From positions 1-28,141 of IMG/VR virus record IMGVR_UViG_3300022602_000325: a DNA stretch of 28,141 nt; one strand, given 5' to 3'. Within the stretch, counting starts at the first letter, position 1; the number at the start of each line of letters is the position of its first letter. The DNA is from a virus. The notes under the pieces are model-generated. The model was not told where the DNA came from, did no database searches, and worked only from the letters and a program-made list of their open reading frames with translations. Below, in pieces: positions 22,969-28,141 of the stretch. The position numbers and the translations under genes are program-made.

Positions 22969-23390
22969 GAAATCTATTAAACTTAATGGAAGATGAACTA
23001 AACGATGCCTGGTTCAAAGATGGATTTGAAACATACAAAAAGCCAGCACAGGAACGTTATGAGATTGCACAACAAGACGGGACTATTCAAACTCTGGAAG
23101 GTCCTGTAAAGTATAAAGCTGGCTACTACATTCTGACTGGTCCAAAAGGTGAGCGCTATCCCGTACCCCCAGAAAAGTTTGCCGAACTCAAAGACGATCA
23201 AGGCAACGGTGTTTGCACACCCAAGAAGATCATGAAGATGGCCAAACTTGCTGACCATGATGGTAGTGTAAAAACAAGTTGGGGCGAAACTCTAAACTAC
23301 ACCAAGGGCAACGACTATATAGTTAGACACGGCGCTGGTGATTACGGTGTGGTCAAGGCAGACATTTTTAAACAAACATACGCAGTATAA
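22965..23390 (+). CDS. PGDYG-like duplicated-domain protein
   Basis: The 141-residue protein repeats one module. Residues 35-75 (GTIQTLEGPVKYKAGYYILTG, then YPVPPEKFAEL) align by eye with residues 100-141 (GSVKTSWGETLNYTKGNDYIV, then GDYGVVKADIFKQTY). The second ends in GDYG, close to the motif of small PGDYG-type proteins of unknown function. It overlaps nrdB by 4 bases and is followed by glutaredoxin, so it is made with the nucleotide-reduction enzymes. Function is unknown. The N terminus MRNLLNLMEDEL resembles other short amphipathic starts in this genome. Confidence 0.8.
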   Translation: MRNLLNLMEDELNDAWFKDGFETYKKPAQERYEIAQQDGTIQTLEGPVKYKAGYYILTGPKGERYPVPPEKFAELKDDQGNGVCTPKKIMKMAKLADHDGSVKTSWGETLNYTKGNDYIVRHGAGDYGVVKADIFKQTYAV

Positions 23391-23400
23391 GGAGAACTAG

Positions 23401-23640
23401 ATGAAAGCAGTAGTATGGAGTAAGTATCATTGCCCATTTTGCGATCAGGCAAAGGCATTGTTGAAAGCAAAAGGCATTGAATTTGAAGAAAAGAAAATTG
23501 GTGACGGTTACACAAAAGAGGAATTGTTAGAAGCAGTTCCTACAGCACGTACAGTTCCACAAGTATTCCTAGACGATCAATTGATCGGTGGATTCACAGA
23601 ACTTAAAAAATACTTTGAAAGCGAAAATGTTAATCAATAA
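23401..23640 (+). CDS. grx: glutaredoxin
   Basis: This small dithiol redox protein would reduce the C-terminal cysteine pair of NrdA after each turnover. The 79 residues show CPFC (Cys11, Cys14), the cis-proline motif TVPQVF (Pro53) and GGFTEL (63-68) for glutathione binding, all intact. A strong AAGGAG sits about 6 bases before the ATG and overlaps the previous stop. It is the counterpart of T4 NrdC by role, although T4 NrdC is a thioredoxin-like variant with its own motif. It overlaps the next gene by 14 bases. Confidence 0.96.
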   Translation: MKAVVWSKYHCPFCDQAKALLKAKGIEFEEKKIGDGYTKEELLEAVPTARTVPQVFLDDQLIGGFTELKKYFESENVNQ

Positions 23641-23941
23641 ATCAAGCAAAATTGAAGCTGGTGACCTAGTCACATTCAAACTCGTAAACGGCGATGAAAT
23701 CGTTGGCACAGTAGATGACCTAGATGGCACTGACTATCTAGTGTCGAATCCAATGACCGTGGTGCCAAGTCAAAAAGGCGTGGGCTTGTTCCCAAGTCTG
23801 ATGACCGGCAAAGACACGAGTGTAGTCAGACTTAAAGCACAGCACGTTATGATGGCAGCAATAACCACAGACGAACTCAAGCCACACTACACACAAATGA
23901 CCACTGGCATTGTCACGGCACCTGCAGGGATCATCAAGTAA
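23627..23941 (+). CDS. Sm-like / SH3-like small protein
   Basis: The 104-residue product from the ATG at 23627 has a compact beta pattern: GDLVTFKLVNGDEIVGTVDDLD, then YLVSNPMTVVPSQKG. The hydrophobic-x-L-x-N-G-x-E-x-x-G sequence followed by a strand resembles Sm1 of Sm-like (Hfq/LSm) folds. An upstream GTG (23588) is less likely because it lies deep in the glutaredoxin gene. If Sm-like, it might bind RNA or form a ring in the virion; neither is shown. It ends on the A of the PAAR start (TAATG). The fold call is tentative, the gene is not. Confidence 0.8.
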   Translation: MLINKSSKIEAGDLVTFKLVNGDEIVGTVDDLDGTDYLVSNPMTVVPSQKGVGLFPSLMTGKDTSVVRLKAQHVMMAAITTDELKPHYTQMTTGIVTAPAGIIK

Positions 23942-24222
23942 TGGCAAATGCTGCTCGTAAAGGTGACATAGACAATTTTGGGCATAGCATCACCGCCGCT
24001 GTGTCTGATACTGTCAAGATCGATGGTCAATTCGTTGCCACTAAGGGCAGCACGATGGATGACGGTGTTGCCATCGTCAGTGATACCATAGCCACAGTTA
24101 GATTCAATGGACAGCCCGCAGCAGTTGTGGGTAGTACTACAGAAAAACACACAAAAGATCCAGGTAAAAATAGTCCCGGCACCATTAAAGTAGGTGCTGG
24201 GGATGTTAATATTAGCGGATAA
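23941..24222 (+). CDS. PAAR-domain tail spike tip
   Basis: The 93 residues follow the PAAR pattern of short strands with Gly and His (ARKGDIDNFGHSITAAVSD, then TKGSTMDDG, TVRFNGQPAAVVGS, EKHTKDPG). PAAR proteins form a metal-bound cone at the tip of contractile tail spikes; T4 gp5.4 is about the same size (97). It would cap the hub spike that pierces the outer membrane. It overlaps the upstream Sm-like gene by one base. The late promoter of the next gene covers its stop codon. Being at the end of the nrd operon, it may be read from both early and late transcripts. Confidence 0.88.
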   Translation: MANAARKGDIDNFGHSITAAVSDTVKIDGQFVATKGSTMDDGVAIVSDTIATVRFNGQPAAVVGSTTEKHTKDPGKNSPGTIKVGAGDVNISG

Positions 24223-24234
24223 ATACTAATATTA
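24207..24234 (+). promoter_or_regulatory. late promoter in an inverted repeat
   Basis: TAATATTAG (24207-24215) pairs perfectly with CTAATATTA (24226-24234), and the late element ATAAATA (24219-24225) is in the loop. Predicted RNA start is near 24231. The ribosome site AGGA (24234-24237) abuts the right arm, and the ATG is at 24245. Confidence 0.75.
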
Positions 24235-24244
24235 GGAATTTTTA

Positions 24245-26200
24245 ATGGCTATTACACCAACAGTTATGATTGCCGCTCAGGGTATGTTGAGCGGTGGAGG
24301 TGTCGGAGTTAACCCCGATATGACTGCTCAAATCACGGGAGCGTCATCCAACTCTATCACTACTCTGATTGCAACACTTCAAGCAAACGTCGCCAATGTG
24401 GCTGGATTGGGTACTACACTGAGTAGTCTACCCAGTGCATTTACCACAGTGGCCTCAGCAGGTCAGGCAGCTGCCACTCAGGCAGCACAAATGGTACCAG
24501 ATGTTAAGACCTTCATCAGTCTACAAAGTGCAAGCACAGCTTTTGGCAGTGCTAGTGCTGAATATGGCGCAGCATTGTCTCAGTTTGGTTCTAAGAGTTT
24601 TGGTGATTTAGGCATTGGTGTGGGCAGTTTTGCAGACGCTAATAGTGGGGGTTTAACCAGTCTTGTTCCTGGATTGGGTGCATTGGCTGCAAAAGCCAAG
24701 AGTGATGCATTTGGTAGTATCGGTGCAAGTCTAGACCCCACAGCATTGCTCAAAGGGCAAGCAAGCATAGCTGGATCATCTTTAAAAGATGGTATGACTC
24801 AAGTTAGTACTGGATTAAAGAACTTTGGTTCATTGATGGACTTTAGTAATCCGCAATCATTGACTCCCAGAGGACTGTATCTTAGTCTGAAAAAACAGGG
24901 ACTAACAACCAGTAACGGTATTGATGACGCCATAGCCAACTTGGGTGAGACTAGTGCAACAATTACTGATGGTCCGTTAACGTTTATTTTCAGTGGTATA
25001 ACGGGCGATGACTTACAAAAGATTATTTCACAAACTGGGGCAAAGCCTGTTGGCAATCCTCAGACACTGAACGATCTACTAGACCCAACTATTATGATGC
25101 CGCCAGGCGCAAGTACAGCCTTGGGAATTGCACCCGGAGCTAGTGCTGACGGTTTAAAAAGTTTGGGTAACACACTGACAAACATTGGTGTTCCATTAGA
25201 CAATATGAGCGCAGCAAATTTGTTGGGCAGTGTTCAGACCAAAGTTGGGCCTTATCTGTCTCAGTTAAAGAGTTTAGTACCACAAAGCGTCAGCAGTGCA
25301 TTGATGCCAATGTTGGGCAGTGGCTCTAGTCCATTCGGAACTCCCAGTATGTCAGATATGTTGGGCAGTTTGGCTGGCAAGCACACAGCAGATTTTGCTA
25401 GTGCTGGCAATCAACTTAGTAGTATTACAGGCAGCACACAAGGGCAAAGTCTGACTAGTGCCATGCAAGCATTACAAACTGCTATCTTACAGGGCAGTGG
25501 CCTAAGTGCGGCGCTAACTGCACTACAATCAGCCGCTGCTGCTTTCAATAGTTCAGTTGCTGGTAACCCTAACTTGCAAAGTGCCATCAACAGTATCAAC
25601 ACTTCAATGAGCAACGTGACCAGTCATCTTGCGCTAGAGAACAGCAACTTGTCATTGGCTGGATTGAACTTATCTAGTCCACCAACAAGCCCAGGCGGAT
25701 CGGGACAGATACTTGCTTTTGCAAGCAAATTGCACAGTTTCGGGGTAGATAAGCTACAGTTAGGGCATAATGATTTATTCAATGGTGCAGCCACAGATGA
25801 TTTAACCGGAGACGCTATCAAGGCATCACTACTTGAGGGCAAGAATGTTGCACAAATGGCATCAGTGGGTAAAACTCCACCGACTGTCAGCAACACTACA
25901 CAGGCACTGTCTGCCGCAAATGCTTCAAACATTGACAGTTATATACAAGCATATCAAACAGCCAAGAGTGCTCTTAAAAATGCTCAGGCGGTAAGAGCCA
26001 CTGCTAAACAATCACTACTAGACTCTGCTGATCAAGCAGCACTGGCGGCAAACAAGGCAAACTATCAAACAGCCATTGCCAACGAAAATTCAGCCAGCAG
26101 TGCAGCCGATGCAGCTAGAGATAAAATGTTACAAGCAGCCGCATCAGCGCCGTCTAGTAGCGGTGCTTTGGACAAGGCACAAGCGGCAATTGAAGCATAA
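24245..26200 (+). CDS. large Ala/Ser/Gly-rich tail or baseplate protein candidate
   Basis: The 651-residue protein is low in charge, has no Cys and is dominated by Ala, Ser, Gly, Leu and Thr. Helical repeats run through residues 40-130, 320-350 and 395-470. A beta-looking segment lies near 235-250 (TDGPLTFIFSGITGDD). The C-terminal 100 residues are a strong Ala-rich coiled coil (AKQSLLDSADQAALAANKANYQ). It directly follows the PAAR gene and has a late promoter, so a hub, baseplate or tube-internal component is the best guess. No lysozyme domain is evident. Family not recognised. Confidence 0.8.
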   Translation: MAITPTVMIAAQGMLSGGGVGVNPDMTAQITGASSNSITTLIATLQANVANVAGLGTTLSSLPSAFTTVASAGQAAATQAAQMVPDVKTFISLQSASTAFGSASAEYGAALSQFGSKSFGDLGIGVGSFADANSGGLTSLVPGLGALAAKAKSDAFGSIGASLDPTALLKGQASIAGSSLKDGMTQVSTGLKNFGSLMDFSNPQSLTPRGLYLSLKKQGLTTSNGIDDAIANLGETSATITDGPLTFIFSGITGDDLQKIISQTGAKPVGNPQTLNDLLDPTIMMPPGASTALGIAPGASADGLKSLGNTLTNIGVPLDNMSAANLLGSVQTKVGPYLSQLKSLVPQSVSSALMPMLGSGSSPFGTPSMSDMLGSLAGKHTADFASAGNQLSSITGSTQGQSLTSAMQALQTAILQGSGLSAALTALQSAAAAFNSSVAGNPNLQSAINSINTSMSNVTSHLALENSNLSLAGLNLSSPPTSPGGSGQILAFASKLHSFGVDKLQLGHNDLFNGAATDDLTGDAIKASLLEGKNVAQMASVGKTPPTVSNTTQALSAANASNIDSYIQAYQTAKSALKNAQAVRATAKQSLLDSADQAALAANKANYQTAIANENSASSAADAARDKMLQAAASAPSSSGALDKAQAAIEA

Positions 26201-26237
26201 TATGCGTATATATTCGTCATTAACTGCGTACTTAACT

Positions 26238-26257
26238 AGTTATAGATAGATATAACT
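26238..26257 (+). promoter_or_regulatory. short inverted repeat with a TATAGATA element
   Basis: AGTTATA (26238-26244) pairs with TATAACT (26251-26257) around GATAGA. TATAGATA (26241-26248) is one base from TATAAATA. It may be a degenerate late promoter for the endolysin gene. Bases 26201-26327 otherwise hold no convincing gene. Confidence 0.3.
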
Positions 26258-26282
26258 CTGGATTTCAAACATTATATAAAAT

Positions 26283-26310
26283 ATGCGCTTTGAAAGAAGC
26301 GCATTTTCTT
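26283..26310 (+). terminator. hairpin before the endolysin gene
   Basis: ATGCGCTT (26283-26290) pairs with AAGCGCAT (26297-26304) around TGAAAG, followed by TTTCTT. It is probably a moderate terminator for the 24245 gene. The ribosome site GAGGAGG (26314-26320) follows immediately. Confidence 0.6.
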
Positions 26311-26327
26311 TCTGAGGAGGACGAAAA

Positions 26328-26939
26328 ATGAACAAGATTTTTACAATCTTATTCGCAATAATCGCCCTGGCAGTATTGGCACCCTGTCATGCGAAAGAGG
26401 TCGGCAAACAATCAGACCTCGACTGTCTAGCGAAAAACATATACTATGAAGCCGCTAGCGAACCAACAGAAGGCAAAGTTGCAGTAGGCCTTGTTACTAT
26501 AAACAGAAGCAACAGTGGAACTTTCCCCACAACCATTTGCGGCGTTGTTAATCAGCGCACAAATTTCAGTGTACCAAAAAAGGTCACTAAAACACACACC
26601 ATCACTGAAGGTGTGATCTTCAAAAAGACTCGTCAAGTCCGAGAAACCATGACCGTATGGGTAAACCACAGTGTTTGCCAGTTTAGTTGGAGATGTGAAA
26701 ATGCTCATAAAATTCGCTCAACAGATACTCGTTGGGATGATAGTCTGGACGTTGCCCGAGAACTACTCGCAGGAGGCTACGAAGAATACCGTGACAAATA
26801 TCGGGACGCTTTGTATTTTCACGAGCGCCATATTCACCCAGCTTGGGCTAAACAAAAGTCAAAAATAGACCGAGTGGGTGGTCATATATTCTATGCAGAA
26901 AAAGTTCAGGAGTTGACATTCGCACAGCGTGAGTTATAA
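26328..26939 (+). CDS. SleB-type cell wall hydrolase (endolysin) with signal peptide
   Basis: A Sec signal peptide (about residues 1-22, ending CHA) precedes a hydrolase of the SleB family, which cuts peptidoglycan glycan strands. CLAKNIYYEAASEP holds the conserved Glu41, followed by GKVAVGLVTINR and, after an insert of about 40 residues (79-116), CQFSW near 117-121. The C-terminal part (DVARELLAGGYEEYRD, then ALYFHE) also fits the family. The strong ribosome site GAGGAGG lies 7 bases before the ATG. Export by Sec would make holin unnecessary for delivery but not for timing. Its last codons contain a consensus host promoter. Confidence 0.9.
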   Translation: MNKIFTILFAIIALAVLAPCHAKEVGKQSDLDCLAKNIYYEAASEPTEGKVAVGLVTINRSNSGTFPTTICGVVNQRTNFSVPKKVTKTHTITEGVIFKKTRQVRETMTVWVNHSVCQFSWRCENAHKIRSTDTRWDDSLDVARELLAGGYEEYRDKYRDALYFHERHIHPAWAKQKSKIDRVGGHIFYAEKVQELTFAQREL

Positions 26940-26958
26940 TTGTTAAATACAATATAAC
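26913..26958 (+). promoter_or_regulatory. consensus sigma70 promoter overlapping a late promoter hairpin
   Basis: TTGACA (26913-26918), a 16-base spacer and TATAAT (26935-26940) form a perfect-box host promoter in the last codons of the endolysin gene. GTTATAATTG (26933-26942) then pairs with CAATATAAC (26950-26958), with one bulged A, and the loop is exactly the late element TTAAATA (26943-26949). The GGAG ribosome site follows at 26962-26965. The downstream gene could be switched from early to late initiation. Confidence 0.75.
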
Positions 26959-26971
26959 AACGGAGTCGAAT

Positions 26972-27199
26972 ATGTCACACGAACGAGTAACAGAGGAGTT
27001 GTTGGCAGCAGATGGTCTTGCTGACGATGACCTAGAGAATGATGATTATTGCTTTATATTCGACAAGGACGGTAAATTAAAAGGGGCCATTTTGCCAGAA
27101 GTGATCCCTTTCAAAGCTCCAAAGAATATTGCCAAGATTCTAAAGATACTGGGTGTACACGATATCAGTATGCTGGATCAAGAACAGCAACTACATTAA
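26972..27199 (+). CDS. small acidic protein, unknown
   Basis: The 75-residue product is acidic in the first third (LADDDLENDDY) and mixed after it. It contains CFIFDKDGKLKGAILPE, a strand-turn-strand, and a C-terminal helix (NIAKILKILGVHDISML). No family was recognised. It is preceded by both a consensus host promoter and a late element, so it may be made throughout infection, which is unusual for its virion-gene neighbours. GGAG lies 6 bases before the ATG. A regulatory or host-directed role would fit the dual promoter but is speculation. Confidence 0.75.
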   Translation: MSHERVTEELLAADGLADDDLENDDYCFIFDKDGKLKGAILPEVIPFKAPKNIAKILKILGVHDISMLDQEQQLH

Positions 27200-27207
27200 G
27201 ACTTTGA

Positions 27208-27239
27208 CTAAATAAGTGAAATAAGGAATTTTTCACTTA
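27208..27239 (+). promoter_or_regulatory. late promoter at the left arm of a hairpin spanning the start site
   Basis: CTAAATA (27208-27214) overlaps the left arm TAAGTGAAA (27213-27221), which pairs perfectly with TTTCACTTA (27231-27239). The loop holds the ribosome site AAGGAA and the right arm ends on the A of the ATG. RNA starting near 27220 would lack almost all of the left arm. Confidence 0.75.
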
Positions 27240-27538
27240 TGGCATCTCCACAAGTTATCGTAGCGACCACAACAAGCAGTCAGACTTCTGCGGTCGCCAG
27301 CACAAAAGTGCGTGTTACTGCAAACGCAGAAGTTCGTTTTACTGTTGGCTCTAACCCAACAGTGACTACTGGCAATGGCGAAGTAATCGCAGCAAACACA
27401 ACTCGTTATATCAATATGCAGGGCTTGAACAACAAGTTGGCATTTATCACTACCACTGGTGTAGCTGGGGTCAGTGTTCAGCAAATCGGCACAGTTTACG
27501 CATCAAGTATTCCTGGTGCTACTTATATCCAAAGTTAA
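27239..27538 (+). CDS. small beta-rich virion protein candidate
   Basis: The 99-residue product is almost wholly beta-type: Thr/Val/Ser-rich, no Cys, few charges. Examples are TKVRVTANAEVRFTVGSNP and KLAFITTTGVAGVSVQQIG. Such composition is typical of decoration or tail surface proteins. The late promoter and hairpin control at the start fit an abundant late product. No family was recognised. The stop is directly followed by the ribosome site of the next gene, so the two are probably co-transcribed. Confidence 0.75.
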   Translation: MASPQVIVATTTSSQTSAVASTKVRVTANAEVRFTVGSNPTVTTGNGEVIAANTTRYINMQGLNNKLAFITTTGVAGVSVQQIGTVYASSIPGATYIQS

Positions 27539-27550
27539 GGAGTAGCATAA

Positions 27551-27940
27551 ATGAACATCGCAGAAATACTACGCGGCCTAGCAGACAAAATTGACGGCAT
27601 TGAAAGTCAAGTACCACACCAAGACCAAAGCGCACAACTACATCAAGTTGACGCTGCCAATGGCGAACACCCAGATGTCAATGTTGACAGCATGGTCAGT
27701 CCCTTACAACAAAAACTAGAGTTGATCAAAAAAGTTGCCGGCGTTGACAATGCTTTTAGCAACGGCGAGCTAGACACACATGCTGATCATGATCATACAG
27801 GTGCTTGCGCCGATTGCGGTTGCGACCCTTGTGCTTGTGATGGAGAAGAAGATCCCCTAGACACCATGAAACATCTAGCAGGACTTGCCCCAGCAGCCAC
27901 ACTGGTAATAGCCGACGAAGACGAACCTTTTGAAGGGTAA
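27551..27940 (+). CDS. late protein with a His/Cys metal-binding cluster
   Basis: The 129-residue product starts with an amphipathic helix (MNIAEILRGLADKIDGIE). A central helix (LQQKLELIKKVAG) precedes a dense cluster near residues 76-98: HADHDHTG followed by CADCGCDPCAC. With three His and five Cys in about 20 residues, it is a likely zinc or other metal site. The tail is acidic. A strong AAGGAG (27537-27542) lies 8 bases before the ATG. No named family; it resembles small late proteins of T4-like marine phages. Function is unknown; a structural role with a bound metal is plausible. Confidence 0.8.
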   Translation: MNIAEILRGLADKIDGIESQVPHQDQSAQLHQVDAANGEHPDVNVDSMVSPLQQKLELIKKVAGVDNAFSNGELDTHADHDHTGACADCGCDPCACDGEEDPLDTMKHLAGLAPAATLVIADEDEPFEG

Positions 27941-27947
27941 GTCTTAG

Positions 27948-28141
27948 ATGTCAATCCAAAAATTATTTACTAGTAGAGCAAACGGTACAAACGGCAATAT
28001 ATACGTTGGTGAACGGGGCCATATGTTCTACAACGAACAGACTGGTAACTTAAGGATTAGTGACGGCGTTACTCCCGGTGGTAATCCCATTGCTCTGGGT
28101 AGTAATAGAATTGGTGACATAGAGTTCAATGGAACCACAAT
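27948..28141 (+). CDS. start of a tail-fibre-like protein (cut by window end)
   Basis: The frame opens with ATG at 27948 and runs to the window end without a stop (64 full codons). The start includes GNIYVGERGHMFYNEQTG then LRISDGVTPGG, a module common at the N terminus of phage fibre and appendage proteins. It is comparable in design to the IYIGNG module of the 16981 fibre. No strong ribosome site is visible; it begins 7 bases after the previous stop, so re-initiation is likely. The full length and C-terminal domain cannot be seen. Confidence 0.8.
   Translation, partial: MSIQKLFTSRANGTNGNIYVGERGHMFYNEQTGNLRISDGVTPGGNPIALGSNRIGDIEFNGTT

Noticed and set aside
23588-23626. GTG start for the Sm-like protein
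   Set aside because: It lies deep in the glutaredoxin gene with no ribosome site; the ATG at 23627 follows the local overlap style.
26201-26248. 15-codon ORF after the 24245 gene
   Set aside because: No ribosome site, and it lies over a hairpin and promoter-like sequence. Probably chance.
1-28141. tRNA genes, integrase, reverse transcriptase or diversity-generating element
   Set aside because: No cloverleaf, no recombinase motifs and no RT or template/variable repeat pair were seen.

Overview
The window reads as about 28 kb of a T4-like myovirus genome that infects a Gram-negative, probably proteobacterial, host. Supporting this are a T4-style primase and DnaB-type helicase in one operon, nrdA and nrdB separated by a free-standing HNH endonuclease (the same site as mobE in T4), a PAAR tail-spike tip, beta-helix fibre proteins, and about a dozen copies of a T4-type late promoter element (CTAAATA / ATAAATA). 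Genes are dense, overlap by ATGA or TAATG, and lie on the plus strand except for one. No rRNA, tRNA, CRISPR array, integrase or attachment site was seen, and no stretch over 300 bases lacks a gene.

Layout. (1) 131-4751: a replication operon behind a strong sigma70-type promoter, with primase, an SGNH-hydrolase-like protein, an unknown protein, replicative helicase and a radical SAM protein with an N-terminal twitch domain. (2) A late promoter at 4736 opens 4753-9941: a small protein, a 1007-residue LysM protein, a Pol-beta-type nucleotidyltransferase and a KxDG nucleotidyltransferase/ligase-like protein. The last three carry T4 prohead-protease-like sites (LxE before A, G or S) at their N termini and may be packaged in the head and ejected. 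(3) 10012-13325: small structural or unknown late genes, including a coiled-coil/membrane protein and a helical protein with a DxDxDG tail. (4) 13392-16197: a secreted small protein, a complete IscA, a complete IscU, a possible glycosyltransferase, and a reverse-strand SGNH protein. (5) 16243-18768: a RecB-like nuclease, a beta-helix tail fibre and a conserved unknown. (6) 18782-24222: nrdA, HNH endonuclease, nrdB, a PGDYG-like protein, glutaredoxin, an Sm-like protein and PAAR. (7) 24245-28141: a large tail/baseplate candidate, a SleB-type endolysin with signal peptide, three small proteins and the start of another fibre-like protein.

How the genes fit together. Early promoters serve the primase and nuclease, and late promoters serve virion and lysis genes. 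NrdA, NrdB and glutaredoxin would supply deoxynucleotides. IscA and IscU, with host IscS, could supply Fe-S clusters to the phage radical SAM enzyme or to host enzymes.

Two regulatory patterns stand out. First, at least five late promoters sit in or at the edge of an inverted repeat, so that a hairpin near the ribosome site would form only in read-through RNA. This resembles the known early/late control of T4 gene e. Second, at least five promoters are placed so that the predicted transcript starts at, or within about a base of, the start codon, implying leaderless mRNAs.
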